64,000 bases of DNA, taken from the NCBI RefSeq assembly GCF_000421965.1, contig NZ_ATAY01000024.1, positions 32,259-96,258 of the forward strand. The letters are read 5' to 3'. The notes beneath the pieces are model-generated. The model saw only the letters and a program-made list of their open reading frames with translations. It was not told where the DNA came from and did not search any database. Every line of letters begins with the position of its first letter. Position 1 is the first letter of the stretch. Origin of the DNA: Ruminiclostridium papyrosolvens C7 (GTDB taxonomy: Bacteria; Bacillota; Clostridia; Acetivibrionales; DSM-1351). Position numbers and translations under genes: made by a program. Of the stretch, positions 47,513 to 56,669 are shown piece by piece.

Positions 47513-48574
47513 ATGAAACCACGCATTCCATTTATTGATTTCCTAAAAACTTTAGCTATATTGGGCGTTATAATTATACATGTTTCTTCCAGAGCACTAA
47601 TACATTATGAAGTTGCCTCAGTAAACTGGAACCTTTCGGTTTTTTGGGGAGCAGTGGTGAGATGGAGCGTTCCTGTCTTTCTCATGTGCAGCGGAGTTTT
47701 ATTTCTTAATTCCGAAAAAAATGTTTCCATCAAACAGATATTCAGTAAGTACATACCGAGACTTATAGCAGCACTCGTTTTCTGGGCTGTATTGTATGAA
47801 GTATGTGATGTTTATTTAAACTATGTACATACCGGATTTATCGAATTATCCGTTTTGAAGGAGTCCGTAAAAAATCTTCTTACATGTAATACACATTTTC
47901 ATTTATATTATTTGTACATAATCATTCTTATATATGCTCTTATTCCTATCATCCGCGTATTTACAAATGCAGCGGACAGGCGTCATATTGAGTATGCTCT
48001 GGGTGCATGGTTTGTTCTTGGAATTGTATACCCTTTTATTGTAAAGTTTTATCCATTTAATATGCTTAAAGGAATAGTAGTTCAGTATAAAATCGCAATG
48101 GCATATTCCTCCGTCGGGTATTTTATTATAGGACATTATTTACATAAATACACTTTATCTAAAAAAACAAACTACCTTATGTATTTACTGGGAGCTGCAG
48201 GATTTGCTATAACCTTGGCAGGAACTATTAATATGTCAGAATCATCAAATGCACTAAATACGCTTTTCCTTGAAGGAATGTCTCCCAACGTTGTTTTTAT
48301 GGCTTGTGGGATATTTTTACTTGCAAGGAACATAAAAGGCATCTTTAAATCCGATAAAGTTCTGAAATTGTTCGGTTTTATTTCTCAGGGGAGCTTTTGC
48401 GTTTATCTTTTTCATGATTTCATAAATATAGCTTACAGGGAACTTAAAATTGAGAGTACTATTGCCAATCCTATTATTTCTATACCTTTTCTTACTTTAA
48501 TTAATCTCGGGATAAGCCTTTTTGTTTACATAATTTTGTCTAAAATACCTTTTGTAAAGAAATATCTGATATAG
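47513..48574 (+). CDS. acyltransferase 3 family membrane protein
   Basis: The 353-residue protein has about ten membrane helices and begins with the family motif FIDFLKTLAILGVIIIHVSS. WSVPVFLMCSGVLFL and FGFISQGSFCVYLFHDF are further family segments. Such enzymes O-acetylate or O-acylate cell-wall and surface polysaccharides. Nothing in the neighbours reveals the acceptor. AAAGAGGGT lies ahead of the ATG. Confidence 0.9.
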   Translation: MKPRIPFIDFLKTLAILGVIIIHVSSRALIHYEVASVNWNLSVFWGAVVRWSVPVFLMCSGVLFLNSEKNVSIKQIFSKYIPRLIAALVFWAVLYEVCDVYLNYVHTGFIELSVLKESVKNLLTCNTHFHLYYLYIIILIYALIPIIRVFTNAADRRHIEYALGAWFVLGIVYPFIVKFYPFNMLKGIVVQYKIAMAYSSVGYFIIGHYLHKYTLSKKTNYLMYLLGAAGFAITLAGTINMSESSNALNTLFLEGMSPNVVFMACGIFLLARNIKGIFKSDKVLKLFGFISQGSFCVYLFHDFINIAYRELKIESTIANPIISIPFLTLINLGISLFVYIILSKIPFVKKYLI

Positions 48575-48588
48575 CCGCTTTACTAGTA

Positions 48589-48669
48589 TCAGGCCATATT
48601 ATTCCATCCCCAAAGAAAAAATACTACTGCAAGAAGCATAATAATTATTCCAAGTACCTTTCGATTCAA
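48589..48669 (-). CDS. 26-residue membrane peptide (DUF3185-like)
   Basis: A TTG at 48669 opens a 26-codon frame with a near-perfect signal (GAGGAGGT, five bases upstream). The peptide, from MNRKVLG to WNNMA, has one membrane helix (IIIMLLAVVFFLWGW) with a basic start. It recalls the short DUF3185-type proteins. It is read in the same direction as cls, about 118 bases after it. The strong ribosome-binding site makes chance unlikely. Confidence 0.6.
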   Translation of the reverse strand: MNRKVLGIIIMLLAVVFFLWGWNNMA

Positions 48670-48786
48670 GAATACTACCTCCTCTAAAGCATACACAGAT
48701 CTTTTAACACATTTACCTTTTAAAGTATAAATTATAAATGTGTTTTATTTGTGTCATATTTGTAACTTTTTCTAAAGTAGTATAAT

Positions 48787-50247
48787 TTAGAGAAGCGGTG
48801 ATAACAGTCTGCAAACGCTTTCAAGTATTTTTGACAATACTCCTCTTTTTTTATAATTTTCTTCGGTTACTTCCCTGCATGTATTTAGGTCATCATAAAA
48901 TATTGTTGAACATTTATGAGTAATGTCGTGACCATACATAAAAGCATTTATTTCAAAATCCAGTGAAAAACTTCTCATGTCCATATTTGTAGAACCTATG
49001 GAACAGCAAGTATCGTCTATTACTATCATTTTGGAATGTAAAAAACCCGGATACAGGTAAACCTTCACTCCAAAGTCCATGACATCTTCAATAAAGGATG
49101 TTGTTACCTTGTAAACAAGTCTTTTGTCAGGTACTTCAGGTATCTGGATAACCACATTTACACCCGACATTGCAGCATTTTGTAAAGCTTCAAGAAATGA
49201 ATCGTCCGGTACAAAATAAGGGGTCTGAATAAGAATAGAGCACTTTGCAGAATTAATCATTTTTATCATGCCCCTCTTAATCTCCTCTGCATTCGTATCA
49301 GGTCCACTTGACACCATTTGAATAGCTACATCTCCACTATCTTCTGTTTTGATTGGCCTAAAGTATTTATCCAACCTTCCAAAGTCTACCTCTTTTTTGG
49401 AAGCATACAGCCAATCTGTCATAAACCTGAGTTGAAGGCAGTAAACGCTGCTTCCAGTTACTTTAAGATGAGTATCCCTCCACGGCTTGATTCTTTTGTG
49501 CAGTCCCAGATACTCATCACCGATGTTAATTCCTCCTATATATCCTGCCTTTCCGTCAATAACAACTATCTTCCTATGATTTCTATAGTTTGCTTTAAGG
49601 TAATTATCTATTGAATTTGAAAAAAAGCTTAATACCTCTCCGCCATTATCTATAATGGTTTTAAAAGCTCTATACGGGAAAAATAGATTTTGTCCATGAT
49701 CAAAGAGTACTCTTACAGTAACACCCTGTTTTGCTTTCTTAGCAAGAGTATTTATTATCAGTGTACCGATTTTATCATTTTTTATGATGAAATACAGCAT
49801 GTGAATAGAAGTTTCAGCACCTTCTATATCTGTTAACAAAGAATTGTATTTATCCTGAGTTTTCGTGAATATTTCTACTTTGTTGTCATTGGTGAAAGGG
49901 CTTTGGGATAGATTTATGTTAAAATTTATAAGCTGCTTCACATAATGATTATAGGATTCTTTGAACATGGTTTCATCATAGGAAACAGTACCTAATGTTT
50001 GGTAAATCGCTCTACTGTACTCAATGTCTTTATGATTTTTAATATGAAATTTTTTCTTTTTCAGATTTAATGGTCTGCCGAATATCAAGTATAGTAAAAA
50101 ACCAGCTACAGGCAATAGAGTGAGTGCTAAAATCCAACTCAAAGCACGAACAGGCTTTTTTCTTTCAAAAAAGAGTGCCGTGATAACGAAAATACTGTTT
50201 GATATTATTATAATTAATGAAAGTGCTGAATATAAGTTTGTATTCAT
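48787..50247 (-). CDS. cls: cardiolipin synthase (phospholipase D family)
   Basis: The 486-residue protein has two N-terminal membrane helices and two HKD catalytic motifs: HRKIVVIDGKAGYIGGINIGDEY and HSKMIVIDDTCCSIGSTNMD. It joins two phosphatidylglycerols to form cardiolipin at the inner membrane face. The length is typical. It starts three bases after recO and is probably the end of the long era transcript. Confidence 0.94.
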   Translation of the reverse strand: MNTNLYSALSLIIIISNSIFVITALFFERKKPVRALSWILALTLLPVAGFLLYLIFGRPLNLKKKKFHIKNHKDIEYSRAIYQTLGTVSYDETMFKESYNHYVKQLINFNINLSQSPFTNDNKVEIFTKTQDKYNSLLTDIEGAETSIHMLYFIIKNDKIGTLIINTLAKKAKQGVTVRVLFDHGQNLFFPYRAFKTIIDNGGEVLSFFSNSIDNYLKANYRNHRKIVVIDGKAGYIGGINIGDEYLGLHKRIKPWRDTHLKVTGSSVYCLQLRFMTDWLYASKKEVDFGRLDKYFRPIKTEDSGDVAIQMVSSGPDTNAEEIKRGMIKMINSAKCSILIQTPYFVPDDSFLEALQNAAMSGVNVVIQIPEVPDKRLVYKVTTSFIEDVMDFGVKVYLYPGFLHSKMIVIDDTCCSIGSTNMDMRSFSLDFEINAFMYGHDITHKCSTIFYDDLNTCREVTEENYKKRGVLSKILESVCRLLSPLL

Positions 50248-50250
50248 GTC

Positions 50251-51000
50251 TCACTCCAGCTTTAATTGTTTCAGATAATCAAGTTTTCTGTACTCTTTTC
50301 CGATGTGCTCCTTTATATATCTTTTAGATATTTCCCCTAATTCTTTTATGGATTCTTGGGAAAGTGAAAAATTAAACAGTTTTTGAGGACTGATAAATAT
50401 TATGTATTTTAAAGCCTTGACAGTACCCGGTAATAGCAATATAGACCTTGACTTTGGATTTAAACAATCCTTACAAACCAGTCCCGAGCTGTCAAAATCA
50501 AAGTACATATTCTCATCCTGTGCCTTTCCGCAGTTTACACAATTTATAACATGCGGCTCATATCCCAGCAGGGACATGAGCCTTAACTCAAAAACAACGG
50601 TTATAAGATTAAGCGGACGGTTGGTTTTGGAAATGACATAGAGTGTATTCAGAAGAAGTCGAAGGACCTCTTCTGATGGTTCTCCCTCCTGAACATTATC
50701 CGAAATCAACTCAAGTATATGAGAGCAGTATGTCAGTTTTTCTATATCGTTTCTTATTTCATAATTAGGCTCTATTACCTGACAGCTTGACATGTTGTAA
50801 AGTTCTTTTCCTTTAAACAACATATAATCACTATAGGCAAAAAGCTGTGATCCTGCACTCAATGAGCTTTTCGCTCTTCTTGCATTTTTTGCAGCTATTG
50901 AAATTTTACCTTCTTCAGCAGTAAGTACCGTAATAATCTTGTCTGCTTCACCGGTATTTACTTCTTTTATAACTAACCCCTTATAATTAACATAACTCAT
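50251..51000 (-). CDS. recO: DNA repair protein RecO
   Basis: The 249-residue protein has the N-terminal OB fold (about 1-80) and a C-terminal helical part with a zinc-binding site (CVNCGK...CKDC, about 147-173). RecO loads RecA with RecR on single-stranded gaps. The order era-yqzL-recO is the Firmicutes norm. Confidence 0.95.
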   Translation of the reverse strand: MSYVNYKGLVIKEVNTGEADKIITVLTAEEGKISIAAKNARRAKSSLSAGSQLFAYSDYMLFKGKELYNMSSCQVIEPNYEIRNDIEKLTYCSHILELISDNVQEGEPSEEVLRLLLNTLYVISKTNRPLNLITVVFELRLMSLLGYEPHVINCVNCGKAQDENMYFDFDSSGLVCKDCLNPKSRSILLLPGTVKALKYIIFISPQKLFNFSLSQESIKELGEISKRYIKEHIGKEYRKLDYLKQLKLE

Positions 51001-51019
51001 TCTTAACCCCGATAATTAC

Positions 51020-51154
51020 TTAGACTTCTGTTTCTTCTCGCATGACATTCTCTGCTGTTTCAGACTTAAACTTTTCTTCGATCTCTTTCATCAGAACATA
51101 AGAATCAATACTTCCTGTTGTTTTAAAAACATTCCATACAAAGTCCAGTAACAT
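51020..51154 (-). CDS. yqzL: YqzL family small protein
   Basis: A 44-codon frame begins at the ATG at 51154 with AGGGGGC upstream. The peptide starts LLDFVWNVFKTTGSIDSYVLM and ends with a charged helix, matching YqzL from memory. It lies between era and recO exactly as in Bacillus. Function unknown. Confidence 0.82.
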   Translation of the reverse strand: MLLDFVWNVFKTTGSIDSYVLMKEIEEKFKSETAENVMREETEV

Positions 51155-51242
51155 AAATGTCAGCCCCCTTGGCTTAAATATTTGTTTAGAACTATATTTC
51201 TACATCATATATTCTCTCACAATCCGCCAAGAGTATACCCGA

Positions 51243-52139
51243 TTAATTCTTATTTGTTTTATAACCAAGTGTTTTGAGCATATTATCGCTGTTTCTCCAG
51301 TCTGACTTTACCTTTACCCAGAGTTCCAGAAATATCTTTGTGTCCAGTAGACGCTCAATTTCGTATCTGGCAGCACTTCCGATTTTTTTAAGCATACTTC
51401 CCTGCTTACCTATGATTATGCCCTTGTGAGAGCTTTTTTCGCAGTATATGGTGGCCTGAATATTTATAAGTCCGTCTTCCCTTTCCTTGAAGGATGTAAC
51501 CTCCACACCAACACCGTGAGGAACCTCGTCATCAAGATTAAGCAGCACTTTTTCCCTTATCATTTCAGCAGCAATTACTTTTTCAGGTTGATCTGTCAGC
51601 ATATCTTCCGAGAAAAACTGCGGCCCTTCGGGTATATAATCCAATGCCTCTTTTAATATTATATCAATACCGTCATTTTTTAATGCCGAAATCGGAATAA
51701 TCGCTTTAAAATCCATAAGTTTGCTGTAGCTGTCTATTATTGCCAGCAATTTATCCTTGCTAACCAAATCAACCTTGTTCAATATAAGAAAAACAGGAGT
51801 TTTTACCTGCTTCAATTGCTGTATTATGTTAATATCCTGGGCTCCCGGCTGCGCGTTCGCTTCAACCAGAAACAGAACCAAATCAACTTCCTTTATTGTC
51901 TCGGAAGCAACATTTACCATATATTCTCCAAGCTTCGTTTTTGGCTTGTGAATACCCGGAGTATCAATCAATATAAGTTGGCATTCTTTATTTGTTATAA
52001 CGCCTCTTATAGTATTTCTTGTAGTCTGGGGTTTGTCCGACATTATTGCAATTTTCTGACCTGTAACCGTATTTAAAAGTGTTGATTTCCCTACATTTGG
52101 CCTTCCTATTACTGATACAAAACCTGATTTATATGACAT
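51243..52139 (-). CDS. era: GTPase Era
   Basis: The 298-residue GTPase has all G motifs (GRPNVGKSTLLN, DTPGIHKP, NKVD) and a C-terminal KH domain (about 205-290, with GIIIGKQGSMLKKIG). It binds the 3' end of 16S rRNA in small-subunit assembly. The start is the ATG at 52139 behind GGAGGAG; a longer frame overlaps cdd. It lies within the ybeY-dgkA-cdd-era-yqzL-recO run. Confidence 0.96.
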   Translation of the reverse strand: MSYKSGFVSVIGRPNVGKSTLLNTVTGQKIAIMSDKPQTTRNTIRGVITNKECQLILIDTPGIHKPKTKLGEYMVNVASETIKEVDLVLFLVEANAQPGAQDINIIQQLKQVKTPVFLILNKVDLVSKDKLLAIIDSYSKLMDFKAIIPISALKNDGIDIILKEALDYIPEGPQFFSEDMLTDQPEKVIAAEMIREKVLLNLDDEVPHGVGVEVTSFKEREDGLINIQATIYCEKSSHKGIIIGKQGSMLKKIGSAARYEIERLLDTKIFLELWVKVKSDWRNSDNMLKTLGYKTNKN

Positions 52140-52158
52140 TGTCTCCTCCAATATATTA

Positions 52159-52548
52159 TTAAAAAGTTCTGAATGCGTTTGGAAGTAAATCCCCAAACCT
52201 TATTTTTTTATATTCACCATTTTTTTTAGTGCATATTAATTCCATTTCATCATCTGCAAATTCAGCCATTACTTGCCTGCAAATACCACAAGGATATATG
52301 TAGTCCTCATCATCACTGGCTATAGCAATTTTGTCAATCTTTATCCTGCCCTCTTCTGAAACAGCCTTGAATATAGCAGTTCTCTCTGCGCAGTTTGTTG
52401 CACCAAAAGAAGCTATTTCAACATTACAGCCTGTATATACTTTTCCTGAAGCTGTTAATAGTGCAGCCCCCACCCTGAATTTTGAATAAGGGACATACGC
52501 TGTATCCATGGCCTTTCTCGCACAAGACGCTAGCTCCATATCATTCAT
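52159..52548 (-). CDS. cdd: cytidine deaminase
   Basis: The 129-residue zinc enzyme converts cytidine to uridine for pyrimidine salvage. TNCAERTAIF contains the first zinc Cys and catalytic Glu, and PCGICRQVM the other two Cys. The length is that of the tetrameric form. GGAGGC lies ahead of the ATG. It stands between dgkA and era, as in Bacillus. Confidence 0.96.
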   Translation of the reverse strand: MNDMELASCARKAMDTAYVPYSKFRVGAALLTASGKVYTGCNVEIASFGATNCAERTAIFKAVSEEGRIKIDKIAIASDDEDYIYPCGICRQVMAEFADDEMELICTKKNGEYKKIRFGDLLPNAFRTF

Positions 52549-52576
52549 CTTGAAGCCTCCTTTTTGTTTCTAACAA

Positions 52577-52954
52577 CTATGCTAGTAAAATAGTCAATTT
52601 ATGTATAACTTTATCCCACAGAATAAGTAATCCTATTACAATACTAAAAATTGCAGATACAAAAACTGCTCCGGCTGAAACGTCCTTTATAATCTTCGCT
52701 TTTGGGTGGTAAACATCAACTATTATGTTAACTACAACTTCTACAGCTGTATTAATCAATTCAAAACAAATTACCATTGCTACTGTAAGGCAAAGTATAG
52801 TAAACTCGATTTTGCTAACACGCACCCACAGTGACAGCAATATAACTATTGTACCAATGACTAAATGGATTTTCATGTTTCTTTCATTTACAATAGTATA
52901 CCAAATTCCTTGAAAAGCATTATTAAAGCTCTCTATAGGATTTCTGTTCTTCAT
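52577..52954 (-). CDS. dgkA: diacylglycerol/undecaprenol kinase
   Basis: The 125-residue membrane kinase has three membrane helices and the family motif ELINTAVEVVVNIIVDVYHPKAKIIKDVSAGAV. In Gram-positives this enzyme phosphorylates undecaprenol for cell-wall synthesis. It lies eight bases after ybeY. Confidence 0.93.
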   Translation of the reverse strand: MKNRNPIESFNNAFQGIWYTIVNERNMKIHLVIGTIVILLSLWVRVSKIEFTILCLTVAMVICFELINTAVEVVVNIIVDVYHPKAKIIKDVSAGAVFVSAIFSIVIGLLILWDKVIHKLTILLA

Positions 52955-52962
52955 AACACTCC

Positions 52963-53448
52963 TTAATCTCTGGGAAGTCCGATTTCCTTCAAAATGTCTT
53001 CCTGCCTTTTGAACATTATCTCTTCCTCATTCTTTTCCATATGATCATATCCTAAAAGGTGGAAACATGAATGTGCTGTAAGGAAAGCCATCTCTCTTTC
53101 AAAACTGTGGCCGTAGGCTTCCGCCTGTCTCTTGGCAGTTTCAGCAGAAATAATAATATCTCCCAAAATTAACTCCCCCACTTCAAGGTCATAGTCCCCT
53201 TCATCGGATATAAGCTTACCGTCTTTAAAATCTACCATAGGAAAGGATAGAACATCTGTTGATTTATCTATATCCCTATGTTCTTTGTTTATATCTCTTA
53301 TCTCGCTATCATCTACAATTAAAACGCTTACTTCGTAATCTTTGTCAAGCTTCTCTGACTTCATACACAGTTTTATTGTCGTTTCTATAAGGCTTTCTAT
53401 TTTTTTGTCTACTATAACTTTATTCTGCTCATTTTCAATTATTATCAA
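52963..53448 (-). CDS. ybeY: endoribonuclease YbeY
   Basis: The 161-residue metalloenzyme processes rRNA. The zinc motif HSCFHLLGYDH near the C-terminus is complete, and DINKEHRDIDKSTDVLSFPM is the family block. I chose the TTG at 53448 behind GTGGAGG; this overlaps the pgpH end by 14 bases, while the frame open to 53517 would give an atypical basic extension. Confidence 0.93.
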   Translation of the reverse strand: MIIIENEQNKVIVDKKIESLIETTIKLCMKSEKLDKDYEVSVLIVDDSEIRDINKEHRDIDKSTDVLSFPMVDFKDGKLISDEGDYDLEVGELILGDIIISAETAKRQAEAYGHSFEREMAFLTAHSCFHLLGYDHMEKNEEEIMFKRQEDILKEIGLPRD

Positions 53449-55672
53449 GTTTTGTTCCTCCACCTGTTCTTTTATCTTCCGAATCCTTCTCCTTATTATA
53501 CTCTCCCTTTTCCTCAATAAAAATATCCTTTTTTAATGCGTCTTTTATTTCAGGATATTGTTCTCTTGCATGAAAATAACCGCTGAGTACTCTCATAAAG
53601 GATTTAGCTATAGTATCAAGGTCTGAAAGCGTAAGCTGGCACATATCCAGCTGACCGTCGTCCAGCTTATCCTTGATTATTTTTCTTATCAAGCCTTCTA
53701 TTTTTCCTTCAGTTTTGTCTGTCATTGATCTTACGGCTGCTTCTACTGAATCTGCCAGCATAACAACAGCTGCTTCTTTTGTTTGAGGCTTTGGGCCTTC
53801 ATATCTGAAATTCTCCTGTTTTATTTCTTCATCCCCGCCGGCTTTCATTGCCCTGTGAAAAAAGTAAGCTACCAGAGTTGTGCCATGGTGCTGTTTTATT
53901 ATATCTCTGATTGCAGTAGGAAGCTTGTACTTTATAGCAATGTCTACTCCATCCTTGGCATGTGATGTTATGACAAGAGTACTAAGATTGGGAGTCATCC
54001 TGTCATGGGGGTTTTCGTTTAACTGATTTTCTTTAAAAAAGTCCGGCCTTTTCAATTTTCCAACATCGTGAAAATAAGCACCCGCTCTGGACAATAAAGC
54101 ATTTCCTCCGATATCCTCCGTTGCTATCTCTGCCAGATTCCCTACCATTAGACTGTGATGATAAGTTCCCGGTGCTTCTATAAGTAACCTTTTTAACAAC
54201 GGATGATTTGGATTGGAAATTTCCAATAGCTTTAACGGTGTCACAATATTGAAAACACTTTCCAAAAATGGCAACAAACCTATAGTAAGTACCATGGAAA
54301 TCAGCCCGTTTAGAAAGACTGCTATACTGTCTGTAATAATTGTTTGCAAATCACTTTTATATATAAAGTTCAGTGCAACTACAAGAACGACATTTATCAA
54401 TCCAAGTAGTATCCCATTCATGGACAATTTGCTGCGTTGGCTTGCTTTGGTTACAAGAAAAGCAGAAATAACCCCACAAATTAGGCCCATAAACAAAAAC
54501 TTGTTATCACCCTTAATCATAATTGAAATACCAACTGTAAGTACACAGTTTATCACAACGGCAAGCTCCATATTTAAAAGTATTGAAACCAGCATTGTAC
54601 CTACAAAAACCGGTATTACAAGACCCTCGTAGTAAGGAAAGAGACATCTTGCCAGAACAAGTATTATAACAACTATTAAGGATAATAATAGTAAGTCCTT
54701 TTTGTCGTTGTATATTTTTTTGTTATATTTTTTAAGAAACACTATAACTAAACCTGCAAGAAATAAAATAGTGGCAAGAATACCTATTGAGAAAAGATAA
54801 TCATATTTACTTTTTGTTTCCAGCAAATTCAACTCTTCAAGAAGCTGCAACTTGTCCTCAGTTACCACGTCACCAAAGCTTATAATCCTTGATTCCTTTT
54901 TGATTTTTACAATATTTGCATCGTTATTGTAGGCTTCCTGCTGTTTCTTTGCAGTAGCCTCTTCGTCTATAACCCTGTTTGGCTTTAATATTGCTTTTAC
55001 AAGTTGATTTCCAATATTTTTAAGTTCCTGACTTATTCCCTGTTCACTTTGATAACTGTTCTGCAGCCTATGTATGTGAATTGCAAGATTGCTTTCAGTT
55101 ACCTCTTCAGACATGGCATCAGAAACAAGCCGACGGGTAATCTCTTCAAAATTATCAAGTTCTGTATCTGAAATCTTGGATACAAGGTAATTTATCTGGT
55201 CTGCTGATAACGGTATATTCAGCTGTGATACATGCTGTGTAAGGCTACTTATTGCTTCGTCACGGGCCTGTTTCAAATACACATCATAATCTCGGGTGTT
55301 TGAACCTACACCAAGCTGTTTTAAATATTTATCAATACTATCTCTGGAAGATGAAACTGCCTTGAAAAAATCATCTTTCTTATAAATAACCTCTACAAAA
55401 GCTTTTGTATCTTCCTTATTAACGGGCTCAACACTTTCTCTTGCAGATATTCTGTTTTTTTCTGTCAGGACCTCGTTAACCAAATCTCTAGGTGCTGTAA
55501 TATCGTAGGTGGACACATCCCCCACACTTAATCTGTATTTTTTAGGAAGTGCCCCCGTCTGAATTATTATAAATGCAATCAGTACTGTAACAATAACAAG
55601 AAAAGCACGCTGAAAAGCGAAATTTCTCGCAATCTTTTTCAGCCTGCCATTACTTTTCTTCTTTTTTATCAT
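53435..55672 (-). CDS. pgpH: PgpH-type cyclic di-AMP phosphodiesterase (7TM-HD)
   Basis: The 745-residue protein has an N-terminal membrane helix, an extracellular 7TMR-HDED domain (about 50-290), and about seven membrane helices (about 300-500). A cytoplasmic HD domain (HSLMVGNLAE, FHDVGKLKRPDFF, TSHAKDGVDIAI, IIKQHHGTTL) follows. Relatives degrade c-di-AMP. It lies between phoH and ybeY as in Bacillus (yqfF). GGGGGAAAGC lies ahead of the ATG. Confidence 0.94.
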   Translation of the reverse strand: MIKKKKSNGRLKKIARNFAFQRAFLVIVTVLIAFIIIQTGALPKKYRLSVGDVSTYDITAPRDLVNEVLTEKNRISARESVEPVNKEDTKAFVEVIYKKDDFFKAVSSSRDSIDKYLKQLGVGSNTRDYDVYLKQARDEAISSLTQHVSQLNIPLSADQINYLVSKISDTELDNFEEITRRLVSDAMSEEVTESNLAIHIHRLQNSYQSEQGISQELKNIGNQLVKAILKPNRVIDEEATAKKQQEAYNNDANIVKIKKESRIISFGDVVTEDKLQLLEELNLLETKSKYDYLFSIGILATILFLAGLVIVFLKKYNKKIYNDKKDLLLLSLIVVIILVLARCLFPYYEGLVIPVFVGTMLVSILLNMELAVVINCVLTVGISIMIKGDNKFLFMGLICGVISAFLVTKASQRSKLSMNGILLGLINVVLVVALNFIYKSDLQTIITDSIAVFLNGLISMVLTIGLLPFLESVFNIVTPLKLLEISNPNHPLLKRLLIEAPGTYHHSLMVGNLAEIATEDIGGNALLSRAGAYFHDVGKLKRPDFFKENQLNENPHDRMTPNLSTLVITSHAKDGVDIAIKYKLPTAIRDIIKQHHGTTLVAYFFHRAMKAGGDEEIKQENFRYEGPKPQTKEAAVVMLADSVEAAVRSMTDKTEGKIEGLIRKIIKDKLDDGQLDMCQLTLSDLDTIAKSFMRVLSGYFHAREQYPEIKDALKKDIFIEEKGEYNKEKDSEDKRTGGGTKLDNN

Positions 55673-55694
55673 TGGCTTTCCCCCGAATCCAAGC

Positions 55695-56663
55695 TCACTT
55701 TTTGTTTGAATCGTGTTTATCGTATGCGATTATAATTTTTTGCACCAGTTCATGTCTTACAACATCCTTTTCTGTGAGGTTAACAAATGATATTCCTTCT
55801 ATATCTGAAAGTATATTGGTGACCTCCCTGAGGCCTGATTTCTTGTCCCCCGGCAAATCGACCTGTGTAATATCACCGGTAATAACTGCCTTTGAATTAA
55901 ACCCGATTCTTGTGAGAAACATTTTCATCTGTTCAGGTGTTGTATTCTGGGCTTCATCCAATATTATAAAGGAATTGTCTAAAGTTCTTCCTCTCATATA
56001 TGCAAGAGGTGCTATCTCAATCATACCTCTCTCCAGATACTTTAAATAAAGGTCAGCGCCCATAATCTCATATAAACCATCATACAAAGGTCTTAAATAT
56101 GGGTCTACCTTATTCTGCAAATCCCCCGGTAAAAAGCCCAGTTTTTCTCCGGCCTCCACCGCCGGCCTTGTCAGGATAATCCTGTCGACTTCCTTATTTC
56201 TGAATGCAGTTACAGCCATAGCTACGGCGAGGAAAGTTTTTCCAGTTCCTGCAGGACCGATGCCAAAAACTATGTCATTCTTTTTAATGGCATCAACATA
56301 AATCTTTTGACCATGGGTTTTATATTTTATCTGTTTACCCTTTGCAGTAAGGCAAACATAATCTGTAAGAATTTCATCCGCCTTTTCTATCTGTTTTTCA
56401 TTAGACAAACCTACCAAATAGAGCACATTTTGTCTGGTAATGGACTGTCCTTGTTTAGCAATGTCAAGAAGCTTGTTAAGAACTGTTTCAGCCTTACTTA
56501 CACTCTCTGTCTCACCGCTTATCCTGATGGATGTACCCCGTGTTAAAACTTTTACTTTAAATGCCTCTTCTATAATCTTTATGTTTTCATCATAATTTCC
56601 AAATATATTCATTGCATGTTCAATTGTATAAAACTCTACACTTCTCTCAGTTATATCCGCCAA
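55695..56663 (-). CDS. phoH: PhoH-family ATPase
   Basis: The 322-residue ATPase has an N-terminal RNA-binding-like part (about 10-100) and a P-loop domain with GIGPAGTGKTFLAVAMAV and Walker B FIILDEAQNTTPEQMKM. Its cellular role is not settled; ties to RNA turnover with YbeY are suggested by the constant gene order. It starts with TTG, with GGAGG ten bases upstream. Confidence 0.94.
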   Translation of the reverse strand: MADITERSVEFYTIEHAMNIFGNYDENIKIIEEAFKVKVLTRGTSIRISGETESVSKAETVLNKLLDIAKQGQSITRQNVLYLVGLSNEKQIEKADEILTDYVCLTAKGKQIKYKTHGQKIYVDAIKKNDIVFGIGPAGTGKTFLAVAMAVTAFRNKEVDRIILTRPAVEAGEKLGFLPGDLQNKVDPYLRPLYDGLYEIMGADLYLKYLERGMIEIAPLAYMRGRTLDNSFIILDEAQNTTPEQMKMFLTRIGFNSKAVITGDITQVDLPGDKKSGLREVTNILSDIEGISFVNLTEKDVVRHELVQKIIIAYDKHDSNKK

Positions 56664-56669
56664 GTGTTA

